This document shows positions 39,914-50,648 of a stretch of 64,000 bases of DNA, in pieces. Under the pieces are notes generated by a model. It was not told the DNA's origin, did no database searches, and saw only the letters and a program-made list of their open reading frames with translations. Numbering within the stretch: the first letter of the stretch is position 1; every line of letters starts with the position of its first letter. The DNA is from Epilithonimonas hungarica (GTDB lineage Bacteria > Bacteroidota > Bacteroidia > Flavobacteriales > Weeksellaceae). Location: contig NZ_FNBH01000003.1 of the NCBI RefSeq assembly GCF_900102265.1, positions 372,001 through 436,000 on the forward strand. The letters run 5' to 3'. The position numbers and the translations under genes were made by a program.

Positions 39914-42900
39914 TTACAGTACGCCTCTTGGCAAATGAATACCTTTTGTCCGTACAATATTCTCCGAATTATTTGGCGTTTCTTTCTGCTTTTCTACCTG
40001 CTCCGAAGGTTCTCCTTTAGTTTCCGGCGTAATGGATAACTGTATCTTTCGCTCAACGGCAGCCAGTTCCGTTTTAAGTTCGCTCAATCTGCTTTCTTTA
40101 GACCACGTACCGTTTACCACTTCCTGAAGAATGGGCAGGTCTTTTTGCATCTCCGCAATTTTCTTTTGTTCCTGCTCGATATAGCCGGGCAATTTCTCCA
40201 GTGCGTTAAGGAAGTTCATAGCCGCCAATTTTTCATCTTTAGCGATGATACCGTTATTGTAGGTGTATTTGATATTGCCCTCGCCCTGAATAAAGAAACG
40301 GTTATTCTTTTCTACAAGGCTACTACTGTCTTTTTGCGACATTTCCGTTTTTACCAAAAGCTGAAAACCGTAAAGGCTTCCGATTTCCTCATAATCTCCG
40401 CCTGTGCGGGCTTTTTCCGTAAGCTGGTTGAGTTTTGCGCCAATCTGTTTTATATCCGCATTGGGTGGTAAGCCGTCCAGCCTTACGGCATTTACGATTG
40501 TTCCGTCCGAATGTTTTTGGATACGCCCCTGCAGATTATTCCAATCAAGGCTCATTCGGTCAAAGCGGGATTGGGTTTTATCCAATTCTGCCGTATAGTC
40601 TTCCAGTTTATATTTCGCACTGAATTTGGAACGGTTAAACGCCTGCTTTTCACTTTCCAGCCCGGCAATCTGTTTTTCCAGTTTGGCTTTATCCAGAAGG
40701 TCCGTATTTCCTGAAAGGATGGCCACGTATTCCGAAAAGTTCATTCCCGATTTTTCGTCCATGCTACCCTCATCAATGGTACGTTTGCCGAGATTGTTGG
40801 TTTTTAATTGGTCTATAAAAAGTTGCTTGTTGTACAACAGGTTGAACTTGTAACTATCCAATGATTTTTCTACGGCATAGATAATCACATCTACTTTATT
40901 ATCGGCAAAGAACTTGGCAATCTCATTGCCCTTTCTTACAGCTCTGCCATCACGTTGGGCAAGATCGCTTGGTCGCCACGGTGTATCCAGGTGATGTACG
41001 GCCACGGCTCTTTTCTGTGCATTTACGCCCGTTCCCAGCATACTTGTAGAACCGAACAGCACACGAATTCTCCCTTCGTTCATACCTTTGATAAGCTCCT
41101 TACGCTGCTTATCGGTTTTAGCTTCCTGTATAAAGCGGACTTCGTGTGCTGGTATGCCGTGGTCTTCTGTGAGCTTGCGTTTGATTTCGGAGTACACATT
41201 CCATTCGCCCGGCTTGTAGGTCCCCAAATCGGAGAAAACGAACTGTGTTCCTTTCTGTGCGTTGTATTGATTGTAATACTTGGCAATGTTTGCCGCACAA
41301 TGTGAAGCCTTGTTATCGGGATGGTCTTCGTACCTGCCGCTTACCATTCGCATATCGAGCGACATCTTACGGGCGTAGTCCGTAGCGATGAGCATCTTTG
41401 CCTTTTCCTCACTTGCTGATAAAGCAGGTCTTCCCAACAGTTCCGCATTGCCCGTTTTGGCAAAATCCATCAGCTTTTTGATGAATACTTCCTGGTCGGG
41501 CGTAGGCGGTATGTTATACAGCACTTCGTTTTTATTCGGGCGGTCAATGCCTATATCTTTTGCCGTCCGGTAATCTGTGATTTCCGAATAGAATTGAGCC
41601 AGTTCCGGCACTTTGATAAAGTAGCGGAAGCGTTCTTTGGCTACGATATTGTTGGCCACCGAAAATTCATAATCAGTAGTTTTCCTTGCATAGATGGCTG
41701 CCCACGCATCAAAGGAATGAATGCCTTGTTTTTCCAATGCCCGTGGTCGCAGGTATTTGAACAGCAGATATAGTTCGGTAAGCGAATTGCTGATAGTTGT
41801 ACCTGACAGAAAGGTAGCTCCCATATCCGCATTTGTGCGTTCCTGAATAGTACGGATAGCAAAGAGCAGGTTCAATGCTTTTTGGCTTCCGTCCACATTG
41901 CCCAATCCGGCTACCCTTGTATGCCTTGTGTTGAACATCAGGTTTTTGAATTGGTGGCTTTCATCAACGAACAAGTGGTCAATGCCCATCATCTTAAAAT
42001 CCACCACATCATCTTTGCGGTTTTCAATATCGTGTTGCAGGGTTTTGAGCTTGACTTCGAGGTTTTCTTTCCGCTTGATTACTCCGGCAAGCATCCCCCT
42101 GGTCACTTCCTTTCCCTGTGCTTCCAATGCTTCGAGGTTACGCTCTACGCTGTCTAATTCTATTTGGAGTATTTCTTTTTGAATTTCGGGCGATTGTGGT
42201 ATCATTCCGAATTGGTCGTGTGTCAGTATCACACAATCCCAATCGTTGTTTTTAATGTCGCCAAAAATCCGCAGGCGTTTTTGGGGCGTGAAATCTTCCT
42301 TGCCCGGAAACAGGATTTTTGCGTGAGGGTAAGCGGTACGATAGGCTTCCGCAATTTCGTGAACATTGCTTTTCAGCCCGATAATCATAGGTTTATGAGC
42401 TAACCCTAAACGCTTCATTTCCTGTGCAGCCGTACACATTACCAACGTTTTTCCTGCACCTACTTCGTGGTCGCAAATTGCCCCGTTGTTCAGCTTTATC
42501 ATCCAAACGGTGTCCTTTTGGCTGGAATACAGGTCTTCAATACCCAATGCCTTACGGTCTAATCCCGGAAAGTCCTGATGGCTGCCGTCATAGTTCGGTC
42601 GAACGAAACAGTTAAACGTATCGTTGTATTGGTCGGTCAGCCTGTTTTTAAACTCATCGTTTTGGGCGTGAAGCCAATCGGTAAAGGCGGTACGGATTTC
42701 GTCAATCTTGGTGTTCGCCATTTGTATGGCTTCCATATCCCGTACTTTAACCTCTTGATCGCCAACCGTAATTTTTTTGGTAATATCAGGCGTGGTATTG
42801 ACAAGGGCGTGTTTGAGCAGGGCAATCCCGTCAAACGTCCGGCTTTCTGCTTTGACAGCGTATTTTTCCCATATATGCAAATTCTTACGGTCGCACTTTA

Positions 42901-45334
42901 CAGAAAAGTCATCGGAGCTTTCAGAGTAATGAACGAGTACATCTGTATCAAAAAGATGTGAAGCAAATCGGGCGTAAATGCCTGTGGGTATCCAGCGTTC
43001 GCCCAAATTAAAATCGAGTTCCTCAAATTCGATACGTCTTGGTCGGGCTTCTTCCAAGACCGTAAGGCTTGCTTTGGCTTCGGTATCGTCGGGATTGTTT
43101 TCAATGTAGGTTTGTATCTCCCTGGCTTTTTCCACTACATTACCCGCAATCCAGCGTTCGGATATTTCATATTCCTTTTGCAGAGGATTATAGTAAATAC
43201 GACTGTGCAGGGCTTTTTTCAAAGCATCATCGGTCATACCGCTGATTTCGGACATATAGCCCAAATCCACGCTTCCGTATTTGTTCAGCGATGCTGCCAA
43301 CGCTTCTTCGGGATTGTCCGTTGCTACGGTTACGGTCGAAAAACTTACAGGATGGCTGAATATATCCGCTTTGTGTGTTACACCACCAACCACACGTTCC
43401 AGATAAGGTATTTCCTTACCGGAACTATCCGTTTTAATGAGCTTAATATTATCGGCACTGTTGAGGTTGCCATATCTTTTGACAAAGGCATCATACAAAC
43501 GGTTAAGGTTTTCCCTTTCTTCCTTGTATTCGGTCTGATGCTGTGCCTCTTTTGTGTAAAGCTGCTGGTAAACATCACGTACCGCAATGTAAGCCTCGGC
43601 TCTTGCTTTCTGCAAGGATGGCAATTGCAATGGATGGAACATTGCGGTGCTGTCTGATGTATTCACATTTTGAAGATGGCCTACCAAACCTCCATCCACA
43701 GCCAGGCAATCATTTCTATGGAACGTTTGCAGTAGGTCGCTGTACGGAGCAGGTTCGGGAATGGTATTACTTATATTTGGTTTTTCAACTTGTTGGTTTC
43801 CATTGATACTTGAAAACAGGTCGCCGATAATTTCCTGTTTTTCGCCATCGCCTGATGGGTTTTCATTGCTTGTTCGATTGCTAATAGGGGGCGTATAGGG
43901 TTGCTGCATCTCGCTACTGAACAGGTCGGGCTGGCGAACTATTGTGCCTCTTCTTTTATTAGTGCTTTGCGTTTTGGTTTGGATAGTTTTTTTAGGCGGA
44001 GCAAGAACCATTACAGGTTCGTTCGCATTTTCAAAAAGATCAAAAATGCTTAGCTGTTTTAATTCCTGTGGACTTTCCCGATTGCTTACCGGAACAGATA
44101 AAGGCTGTATGTCCTGTGGAATGATTACAGGTTCCAGAACCGGTGGGGTAACAGGGTTTTGTATTACGGGTTTATCATTCCGTTCGCCTTTATAAAGTTG
44201 TGTATCTAAATGGATGGAAAAATCTTCCATCAACTTTTGCTTCAAATCTTTGGCAATTCCGTCTACACCGCCTTCGTGCTCAAAAATAAGCGTAGGCTTT
44301 CCATAAGGATTTGTTCCTGTGTAGGACTTTGTATGAACGACAAGCACAGGATTGTCCAACAGGGAATTGGTTGATATTCCTTCCGAATTGGTGCGGGTAT
44401 CACAAAAAAGCATTTCCCGTTTGGATAGCATTTTTTTTCCGATACGCTTTTGGAGGATGATCAAATCACTTCCGACCTCCGTACCTGCATATTCTGTAAA
44501 AAGATTATTGGGCAACCTGATGGCAGATACCAGCTTATGCTCTTTCATCAATGCTTCACGAATGGCAAGATTAGAAGGGCTGTTCAATACCCCTTGCGAA
44601 GTAATGAACGCCAGTACACCACCATCACGGAGCATATCGGTTCCTTTCAGAAAAAAGTAATTGTGTATGCTTCGGGCTGCCTGCACTTTTGCAGGGTCTT
44701 TACTTCGGGAATAAGAAAGGTCGAAGACGGAAGTATCGCCAAACGGAATGTTGCTGGCGATTACATCGTAACTATTTTTTTCCTTTTCGGGGATTTCTTC
44801 AAAACCGCTTATACGGATATTGCTTTCGGGATAAAGCTGTTTTAGGATTTTGCCCGTGAGTAAGTCCTTTTCATAAGCAGTAACATTGGCTTTCTGATTT
44901 TCCGAAAAAGATTGGATAAATGAGCCGGTACCTGCTGAGGGTTCAAGGAATGTATCAATGTTCAAACCGCTTTCACGCAACGTTTCGGAAATCGCATCTA
45001 TGACCTGCGGCGGTGTATAAAAAGCCGTTAATACAGAGCTTTTCATACTATCCACGTATCTGCGGTATTGCTTATCGTCTGCTGAATTTTCTTTGAGTAG
45101 TTGGTGGAGTTCCTGCGTAAGCGGGAATAGGTCGTGTTCTGTCTTTCTCCAATGGTTGATGTCTATTTCATTCGCTATGGGGTTCAGCACGAATTTAAGA
45201 CCGCCAAATCCACTGTATTGCAGCATGAGCAGTCTTTCGCCTACGGTGGCTTGCCGGTTCTCCTTTTCCAGTTTAAAGGCAATTCGCAGGGCATCAATGT
45301 TCTGTTGGAGATGTTGCTTTTTACTGAAGCCCAT
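39914..45334 (-). CDS. Giant N6-adenine methyltransferase-SNF2 helicase fusion
   Basis: 1806 residues. The N-terminal methyltransferase (~100-330) has SAM motif [10 protein letters not shown] and catalytic motif IV SNIPFGD (an NPPF variant). A Gln/Pro-rich linker (~400-560) and the SF2 helicase follow, with Walker [12 protein letters not shown] (~960), DExH box VDESHQF and motif [20 protein letters not shown] (~1470). The C-terminal ~300 residues are coiled-coil-rich. Such proteins are common in Bacteroidetes ICEs and resemble DarB-like phage proteins thought to protect incoming DNA from restriction. It overlaps the DUF1896 gene by 14 nt. Confidence 0.92.
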   Translation of the reverse strand: MGFSKKQHLQQNIDALRIAFKLEKENRQATVGERLLMLQYSGFGGLKFVLNPIANEIDINHWRKTEHDLFPLTQELHQLLKENSADDKQYRRYVDSMKSSVLTAFYTPPQVIDAISETLRESGLNIDTFLEPSAGTGSFIQSFSENQKANVTAYEKDLLTGKILKQLYPESNIRISGFEEIPEKEKNSYDVIASNIPFGDTSVFDLSYSRSKDPAKVQAARSIHNYFFLKGTDMLRDGGVLAFITSQGVLNSPSNLAIREALMKEHKLVSAIRLPNNLFTEYAGTEVGSDLIILQKRIGKKMLSKREMLFCDTRTNSEGISTNSLLDNPVLVVHTKSYTGTNPYGKPTLIFEHEGGVDGIAKDLKQKLMEDFSIHLDTQLYKGERNDKPVIQNPVTPPVLEPVIIPQDIQPLSVPVSNRESPQELKQLSIFDLFENANEPVMVLAPPKKTIQTKTQSTNKRRGTIVRQPDLFSSEMQQPYTPPISNRTSNENPSGDGEKQEIIGDLFSSINGNQQVEKPNISNTIPEPAPYSDLLQTFHRNDCLAVDGGLVGHLQNVNTSDSTAMFHPLQLPSLQKARAEAYIAVRDVYQQLYTKEAQHQTEYKEERENLNRLYDAFVKRYGNLNSADNIKLIKTDSSGKEIPYLERVVGGVTHKADIFSHPVSFSTVTVATDNPEEALAASLNKYGSVDLGYMSEISGMTDDALKKALHSRIYYNPLQKEYEISERWIAGNVVEKAREIQTYIENNPDDTEAKASLTVLEEARPRRIEFEELDFNLGERWIPTGIYARFASHLFDTDVLVHYSESSDDFSVKCDRKNLHIWEKYAVKAESRTFDGIALLKHALVNTTPDITKKITVGDQEVKVRDMEAIQMANTKIDEIRTAFTDWLHAQNDEFKNRLTDQYNDTFNCFVRPNYDGSHQDFPGLDRKALGIEDLYSSQKDTVWMIKLNNGAICDHEVGAGKTLVMCTAAQEMKRLGLAHKPMIIGLKSNVHEIAEAYRTAYPHAKILFPGKEDFTPQKRLRIFGDIKNNDWDCVILTHDQFGMIPQSPEIQKEILQIELDSVERNLEALEAQGKEVTRGMLAGVIKRKENLEVKLKTLQHDIENRKDDVVDFKMMGIDHLFVDESHQFKNLMFNTRHTRVAGLGNVDGSQKALNLLFAIRTIQERTNADMGATFLSGTTISNSLTELYLLFKYLRPRALEKQGIHSFDAWAAIYARKTTDYEFSVANNIVAKERFRYFIKVPELAQFYSEITDYRTAKDIGIDRPNKNEVLYNIPPTPDQEVFIKKLMDFAKTGNAELLGRPALSASEEKAKMLIATDYARKMSLDMRMVSGRYEDHPDNKASHCAANIAKYYNQYNAQKGTQFVFSDLGTYKPGEWNVYSEIKRKLTEDHGIPAHEVRFIQEAKTDKQRKELIKGMNEGRIRVLFGSTSMLGTGVNAQKRAVAVHHLDTPWRPSDLAQRDGRAVRKGNEIAKFFADNKVDVIIYAVEKSLDSYKFNLLYNKQLFIDQLKTNNLGKRTIDEGSMDEKSGMNFSEYVAILSGNTDLLDKAKLEKQIAGLESEKQAFNRSKFSAKYKLEDYTAELDKTQSRFDRMSLDWNNLQGRIQKHSDGTIVNAVRLDGLPPNADIKQIGAKLNQLTEKARTGGDYEEIGSLYGFQLLVKTEMSQKDSSSLVEKNNRFFIQGEGNIKYTYNNGIIAKDEKLAAMNFLNALEKLPGYIEQEQKKIAEMQKDLPILQEVVNGTWSKESRLSELKTELAAVERKIQLSITPETKGEPSEQVEKQKETPNNSENIVRTKGIHLPRGVL

Positions 45335-45758
45335 TTTCCTCTATCCATATGGCGATAGTTCCGGTTATTTCAGTATAGAGCAGGTCGTACTCTGTGTGAT
45401 AAGCGAAGTCATCGGTTAGTTCATATCGTGCGAAAACAGGCTCGCAAACACGGAACATTTTCAAGGCGAACGGTCGCAGTTCCTCGTCTGCCATTATGGT
45501 ATCGAACTCGTTGCAGACTACCTGAAATATGGTGTCGAATTTGGAGAAGTGCAGGTTTTCAAACAGAATATAATTCGCAATTTCATTGCATTGCTCGATA
45601 GCATTTCCCGAACTGAAAGCACCTTCATAGGCATTGGCTGCCCACGAGGAACGTTGCTCAACAAATTTTTGGTCGTTTGCTTTTTCGGGAAAGCTGGTAT
45701 TTAATAATTCTTGCAGTCGTAACCTGAAATACGACAGGTCTTTTTTTTGTGTATCCAT
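45321..45758 (-). CDS. DUF1896 protein
   Basis: 145 residues, full-length DUF1896 ([40 protein letters not shown], ending [13 protein letters not shown]). The family is found upstream of the large helicase in Bacteroidetes ICEs. Role unknown; overlap with the helicase start indicates co-translation. Confidence 0.88.
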   Translation of the reverse strand: MDTQKKDLSYFRLRLQELLNTSFPEKANDQKFVEQRSSWAANAYEGAFSSGNAIEQCNEIANYILFENLHFSKFDTIFQVVCNEFDTIMADEELRPFALKMFRVCEPVFARYELTDDFAYHTEYDLLYTEITGTIAIWIEENGLQ

Positions 45759-45827
45759 ACTATAATTTTGTTTAGAATTTCACTTGAAATCTAAAATTAT
45801 AGCAGTAGATAAAAGCCTTTGCAGAAG

Positions 45828-45862
45828 TGGCAGGGTTTGGCATTAGGAGGCAGGATTTGGCG
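45828..45862 (+). promoter_or_regulatory. Operator-like motif array E, upstream of the DUF1896-helicase operon
   Basis: TGGCAGGGTTTGGC and GGCAGGATTTGGC, cores at 45835 and 45855, exactly 20 bp apart. It lies 70-104 bp upstream of the start at 45758 and reads antisense to it. Confidence 0.65.
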
Positions 45863-45866
45863 TAAC

Positions 45867-46460
45867 TTACTCTTCGGGGATCTCTATTGAATTATCTACT
45901 TCATTACCGAATACGTCCCATCCCTTAAAAATGTTTTCGTTATTGCAGGCTATAGGATTTTTCCTTGCAAAGAGTTCTACTCTGGTTACATCCCCAAACA
46001 GGCGAACAATACGTTTCCTTACCTCATCAGGTTTTTCAGAATGTCTGCCACGGGGAGTTATAATTACTTACGGAACATCTTTAGCACATCTTTTTAATGG
46101 TTTCCCTTTGGTAAACAGTAAGACTATTTCAGCATTTGCCCTGGTGTAATATCCCATCCCAACAAAAATCCTGTTATTGTTCATGTTAGTTTTTATCCAT
46201 GTAAATGCAACTGTTTTATAGGTAAAGCCCCAAGACTTTCCGAGTTCCAATGCTTGTTCCAAACAAGGAAAAGTAGCCCACATCAACAGTACGCAATTTG
46301 GTTTACACAGTACATCAATGTTCATCCTTTTTAGAAAATCAGGTTTTTGGGTTTGATAATGACTTTCCGCACTTCTGCCTGCACCTTTCTTGCTCCAGAC
46401 TTTATATTGCCAGGGCGGATCTGCATAAATGATGTCATATTTCTTAGCATTCTCCTTCAC
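45867..46460 (-). pseudogene. MT-A70 DNA adenine methyltransferase with an in-frame stop
   Basis: The frame from MKENAKKYDIIYADPPWQYK (DPPW catalytic motif) continues without shift for 197 codons to a TAA at 45867-45869, but codon 131 (46068-46070) is also TAA. Beyond it the frame reads VIITPRGRHSEKPDEVRKR and on to FKGWDVFGNEVDN, the conserved C-terminus of MT-A70 methylases. One C-to-T change from CAA would explain it. The truncated 130-residue product lacks the C-terminal part and is probably inactive. Confidence 0.85.
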
Positions 46461-46514
46461 TTGATCTGTACTTTTTTGCTAAAGTATCAAGCAGAGTACG
46501 CAGGGATTTTAAAG

Positions 46515-46548
46515 TGGCAGGGTTTGGCTTTGAGTGGTAGGATTTGAC
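46515..46548 (+). promoter_or_regulatory. Operator-like motif array F, upstream of the MT-A70 gene
   Basis: TGGCAGGGTTTGGC (core 46522) and TGGTAGGATTTGAC (core 46542), exactly 20 bp apart, 55-88 bp upstream of the methylase start and antisense to it. Confidence 0.6.
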
Positions 46549-46557
46549 GTAAGCAAG

Positions 46558-46588
46558 TTGATAACGAGGGTTTTAATTTCTATTTTTG
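46558..46588 (+). promoter_or_regulatory. Bacteroidetes-type promoter of the Crp-like gene
   Basis: TTG at 46558-46560, a 20-nt spacer and TATTTTTG at 46581-46588 match the -33/-7 consensus (TTG, TAnnTTTG) of the primary Bacteroidetes sigma factor, 43 nt before the start codon. Confidence 0.65.
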
Positions 46589-46630
46589 CAACAATAAATG
46601 GAACATATTTAAATTACGGCCAAGATATTT

Positions 46631-47179
46631 ATGAACAGAACTAATATTTTTACAGAGCAAGAATTTTTTGAACTTAAAGGAAGCCTTGTGTTGAAAAAGT
46701 TTTCCAAAGGAGATTTTATTATAAAAGAAAATGATTATGTGCAGGATGTTTACTTAATTTCATCCGGACTGGTAAAACTTTTTTATACAGATTATGATAG
46801 CAAAGAGCATATACTGTCTTTTGCTTTTGAAGATTGGTGGGAAACCGATTTTTCAGCATTTTACAATAAAGAGAGGGCGGTTTTCTCACTTCAATGCATT
46901 GAAGATACTGAGGCTTACAGTTTAAGCTATGATGATTTCTTTGCCGCTTGCCAAAATTTCACCCAATTAACCGATTACTTTTTGGCTAAATCAATAAGAG
47001 GTCACATTGCCAACCAAAAAAGAATTTTATCACTTCTTACTTTAAATCCAAAAGAAAGATATGAACTCTTTTTACAGATTTATCCATCATTAAGCCAAAG
47101 AATTTCTAAATCTGTACTTGCCTCCTATCTTGGAGTATCCAGAGAGACTTTGAGCAGGTTATATAAGCAACATAAATAG
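46631..47179 (+). CDS. Crp/Fnr-family transcriptional regulator
   Basis: 182 residues: a cyclic-nucleotide-binding-type beta-barrel (EQEFFELKGSLVLKKFSKGD, DVYLISSGLVKLFYTDYDS) and a C-terminal winged HTH (KSVLASYLGVSRETLSRLYK). This two-domain form is very common in Flavobacteriia, where the effector is mostly unknown. It precedes a RidA-like gene in the same direction. Confidence 0.9.
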   Translation: MNRTNIFTEQEFFELKGSLVLKKFSKGDFIIKENDYVQDVYLISSGLVKLFYTDYDSKEHILSFAFEDWWETDFSAFYNKERAVFSLQCIEDTEAYSLSYDDFFAACQNFTQLTDYFLAKSIRGHIANQKRILSLLTLNPKERYELFLQIYPSLSQRISKSVLASYLGVSRETLSRLYKQHK

Positions 47180-47254
47180 TGATTTCCGTCACAGCTGTTT
47201 CTCAAACATATTGATGAATTTTGTGCTGTAATTAATTTTTTGAATATAACAGCA

Positions 47255-47644
47255 ATGGAGAAAAAAATCATCAATCCCTGGAAATGGCAAGATGCCAGAA
47301 ATTATGTGCAGGCCGTAGAAGTAAAAAATGCAACAGGCACACTGTATGTTTCGGGACAAACAGCAATAAGCGATGACGGAATATCAAGTAATGAAGATAT
47401 GCGGTCGCAACTAAAACAAACAATTGAAAATTTAGAAAAGGTGATTTATCAAGCGGAATATGAACTAAAAAATATCGTTAGGTTAAACATCTACACAACT
47501 TCGGCTTCAGAATTATTCCAAAATTTTGATATTATTAAAAACTGGGTTGTTCAAAATAAAATAAAGCAATCTTCAACAGTTTTAGAAGTAAAAAGTCTTT
47601 TTGAAACCCTGAAAGTTGAGTTAGAAGCTATAGTTGTAAAATAA
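47255..47644 (+). CDS. RidA-family protein
   Basis: 129 residues from MEKKIINPWKWQD. The YjgF/RidA/UK114 fold shows GTLYVSGQTAISDDG and ENLEKVIYQAEYELKNIVRL. RidA proteins hydrolyse reactive imines and enamines. The C-terminal Arg of true RidA (CxRxxV) is not seen (VLEVKSLFE instead), so it may belong to another Rid subfamily. Confidence 0.82.
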   Translation: MEKKIINPWKWQDARNYVQAVEVKNATGTLYVSGQTAISDDGISSNEDMRSQLKQTIENLEKVIYQAEYELKNIVRLNIYTTSASELFQNFDIIKNWVVQNKIKQSSTVLEVKSLFETLKVELEAIVVK

Positions 47645-47780
47645 TTTTCGTACCCTTAAATAAGGCTAATCTTTACCTTTGAGTAAAAACTATATCTTAT
47701 CAATTCAATCTCAATATTCATTCTTGAAAAGGCAAGTCATTTATTTAATAAGATTTTGATAGATCAAAGTTTTCGTATTA

Positions 47781-48641
47781 TCAATGTTTCAGCTCATTTT
47801 TATATTGCCTGGCAGTTTTTCCGAACGCACCCTTAAACATCTTATTCAGGTGGCTTTCATCTGTGAAATTCAGTTCACCAGCGATTTCTGAAATGGTCAA
47901 ATCGCTGAATTTAAGCCTAGTCTTGACCAGATTTAGTTTATAGCGGATAATGTATTCTTTGATGGTACTGCCTGTTTCATCTTTAAAATACCGGTTTAAA
48001 TGGTCGGAAGACTTGCCAAAATGCGATGCTATGCTGCTTACTTTTAGCAGTTCGTTATCGTATATATGCTGCTGTATATAAGCGGTAATCTCGTGAACCC
48101 TGCTTTTGGGATTTTCCCTCTTTGAGAATATAGAAATATTCTCCTGGATGTTCCTTGCGATAAAATGGAGCAAGAGGAAAATAATGTCCTGAATAATGAT
48201 TTCATCGAAGAACTGCCTTTTATTTTTTTCCTTGATAAGCTGGCCGATCAATGCTTTGAATATGCTTCTGTCCGAACTGGATATAACGCTGCCCTTAATG
48301 TTGTGATGGTTATGAAAGATGTATTCCAGTTGCTTATACAATTTGCCCACACCAGCCTCTGTATCATCTATCCTGCGGTTCCTTACAAAAAAACCTTTGG
48401 TAAAATCCACGATACAGAATTTGGTAGGCGTATTTACTTCAAAGGTGTGCTCATCATCGGGTGTAAGCAGGAAAACATCACCCTTTGAAAACGCAAACCG
48501 GTTGCTATTGATGTTATGTATTCCGGAACCATCCAGCACGTAGATCAGTTCAAAGAAATTGTGCTTATGCAAGCCGGAACTATTGTACGCTAATTCCTTG
48601 ATCGTAATTTCTTTATCGGTAAATAACTGCAATGATTTCAT
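47781..48641 (-). CDS. AraC-family transcriptional regulator
   Basis: 286 residues: an N-terminal cupin-like effector domain (ELIYVLDGSGIHNINSNRFA, FLLTPDDEHTFEV) and a C-terminal double HTH (VSSIASHFGKSSDHLNRYFK; ISEIAGELNFTDESHLNKMF). It is divergent from the P1B-4 ATPase operon and is its likely regulator. Confidence 0.92.
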   Translation of the reverse strand: MKSLQLFTDKEITIKELAYNSSGLHKHNFFELIYVLDGSGIHNINSNRFAFSKGDVFLLTPDDEHTFEVNTPTKFCIVDFTKGFFVRNRRIDDTEAGVGKLYKQLEYIFHNHHNIKGSVISSSDRSIFKALIGQLIKEKNKRQFFDEIIIQDIIFLLLHFIARNIQENISIFSKRENPKSRVHEITAYIQQHIYDNELLKVSSIASHFGKSSDHLNRYFKDETGSTIKEYIIRYKLNLVKTRLKFSDLTISEIAGELNFTDESHLNKMFKGAFGKTARQYKNELKH

Positions 48642-48671
48642 ACAGCAAAGCTACTGAAAAATATCGTTTTT

Positions 48672-48707
48672 TTACCTGTTTTTACCTATATATAAAAGGT
48701 AACTTTG
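48672..48707 (+). promoter_or_regulatory. Promoter and AraC-site candidate for the P1B-4 ATPase operon
   Basis: TTACCT occurs at 48672 and 48682 (10 bp apart), followed by the inverted AGGTAA at 48697. The last repeat overlaps a perfect -7 element TAACTTTG (48700-48707), 31 nt before the ATPase start. This arrangement fits an AraC-type regulator acting at the promoter. Confidence 0.5.
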
Positions 48708-48737
48708 CATAAATTTTTAAAGCGCATAATAAAACTG

Positions 48738-50648
48738 ATGACAGAATTAACCGTAGATACCAAAATAAAATCGTCCTATACTGATATATGGGAAAAGCAT
48801 AAATCAGCTATCCTGACAGCACTATGTTTGCTGTTCATTTTACTGGCTTGGTGGGCGGGCAAACAAAATATGTCCACCGTTGAAATTATCTTTTTTCTTT
48901 TAGCCTATGTGATAGGAGGCTATCAGAAAGCCATTGAGGGACTAAGCACACTTTTCAAAGAAAAGGATCTTGATGTTGACCTCCTAATGGTTGTCGCCGC
49001 TATCGGTGCGGTAGCGATAGGCTACTGGATGGACGGTGCGATATTGATATTCATTTTTTCCCTAAGTGGAACACTGGAAGAGTACACGATGGAAAAAACG
49101 AACAAGGATATTAAATCCATTATGAAACTTCGCCCCGAAGAAGCCGTGTTGCTTGAAAACGGAATGGAAAAAAACGTAAAGGTGGAAGACCTTAAAAAAG
49201 GTGATGTGATATTGGTCCGTCCGGGAGAACGCATCTCTGCAGACGGTATCATTGTCGGAGGATATTCGGCTATTAATGAAGCCTCCATTACCGGAGAGAG
49301 TATTCCTGCGGATAAGAAAACGGGCGACGAGGTTTTTTCGGGAACCATTAACGGTCAGGGGGCTTTGGAAATTGAAGTCAGCAAGCCCGCCGAGGAAACC
49401 GTGCTTTCCAAAATAATCCATCTGGTACAGGAAGCACAGAATGAAAAACCGCCAAGCCAGCAATTTGTCGAACGTTTTGAGGGCATATATGCAAAAGTTG
49501 TGGTAACGGTCGCGGTATTGTTAATGATTTTGCCACCTTACTTGTTCAACTGGACGTGGAACGACACCATATACCGGGCAATGATTTTTCTTGTGGTAGC
49601 TTCGCCCTGTGCCCTCGTGTCTTCCATTATGCCGGCTATGCTTTCGGGAATATCCAATGCAGCGAGAAAAGGCGTGCTGTTCAAAGGAGGTGTTCACCTT
49701 GAAAATATAGGCGGAGTGAAAGTGGTTGCCTTTGACAAGACCGGGACATTGACGTTTGGCAGGCCCAAAGTAATAGATGTTGTACCATTCACAGAAATGA
49801 GCGAACAGGAATTACTTCACCTTGCCGCTTCGGTAGAAACATTATCCGAACACCCCATAGCAAAAGCCATAGTCCGTGAGGCGAACAATCAGAAACTAAG
49901 TCTTTCCAAACCGGAAGAATTACAGGCTGTCCACGGCTTGGGGGTTCACGGTTATCTGGATGGCAAGGAATATAAAATCGGCAAAAGAGATATGCTTGCC
50001 GATATTTCCGTCAGCGACAAAGACCTGAAAAATGCCACTTTTCTTGAAGAGCAAGGTAAAACGGTCATCTTTATAGCTGCCGACGGAAACGCCATTGGCT
50101 TAATATCGGTTGAAGATACCATACGTCCACAGGCTAAAAAAGTAATAGAGGAACTGAAATCAAAAGGCATTAAAATCGCTTTATTGACGGGCGACACAAG
50201 CACAACAGGCAATGCGATAGCAAAGCAGGCAGGCATAGACGAAGTATATGCGGAACTGTTGCCTGAACAAAAAGTGGATACCATTAAACAACTGGAAAAA
50301 AAATACGGAAAGGTAGCAATGGTGGGCGACGGTGTGAATGATGCCCCAGCCTTGGCTACGGCATCTGTGGGCATAGCAATGGGCAGTGGTGGAACCGACG
50401 TGGCAATGGAAACGGCGGACATTATTTTAATGGCCGATAATATTGAGAACATTCCGTTTGCCATCAATCTTGGCCGCAGGGCAAGCCGTGTCATCAAACA
50501 AAACATTGTATTTGCCGTTGCCGTTGCGTTGACGCTGATTACCCTGAATTTTATAGGGCAAGGTCAGATAACGCTTCCGGAGGGCGTTGTGGGTCACGAG
50601 GGAAGTACGGTTTTGGTTATTTTAAGCGGGTTAAGACTATTGAGATGA
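48738..50648 (+). CDS. P1B-4 type heavy-metal ATPase
   Basis: 636 residues from MTELTVDTK; an in-frame Met at 48705 overlaps the promoter. Motifs: ITGESIP, membrane metal site ASPCALVSS (SPC rather than CPC), DKTGTLTFG, SEHPIA, GDGVNDAPA, and C-terminal HEGSTVLVILSGLR. SPC with HEGST defines the P1B-4 class (CoaT/PfeT/ZosA), exporting Co, Fe(II) or sometimes Zn. No N-terminal HMA domain. It overlaps the nitroreductase gene by 4 nt. Confidence 0.92.
   Translation: MTELTVDTKIKSSYTDIWEKHKSAILTALCLLFILLAWWAGKQNMSTVEIIFFLLAYVIGGYQKAIEGLSTLFKEKDLDVDLLMVVAAIGAVAIGYWMDGAILIFIFSLSGTLEEYTMEKTNKDIKSIMKLRPEEAVLLENGMEKNVKVEDLKKGDVILVRPGERISADGIIVGGYSAINEASITGESIPADKKTGDEVFSGTINGQGALEIEVSKPAEETVLSKIIHLVQEAQNEKPPSQQFVERFEGIYAKVVVTVAVLLMILPPYLFNWTWNDTIYRAMIFLVVASPCALVSSIMPAMLSGISNAARKGVLFKGGVHLENIGGVKVVAFDKTGTLTFGRPKVIDVVPFTEMSEQELLHLAASVETLSEHPIAKAIVREANNQKLSLSKPEELQAVHGLGVHGYLDGKEYKIGKRDMLADISVSDKDLKNATFLEEQGKTVIFIAADGNAIGLISVEDTIRPQAKKVIEELKSKGIKIALLTGDTSTTGNAIAKQAGIDEVYAELLPEQKVDTIKQLEKKYGKVAMVGDGVNDAPALATASVGIAMGSGGTDVAMETADIILMADNIENIPFAINLGRRASRVIKQNIVFAVAVALTLITLNFIGQGQITLPEGVVGHEGSTVLVILSGLRLLR

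Noticed and set aside
39857-40039. 60-residue plus-strand ORF after the MFS gene
   Set aside because: Most of it is antisense to the C-terminus of the methyltransferase-helicase; only the first part could be a gene stub.
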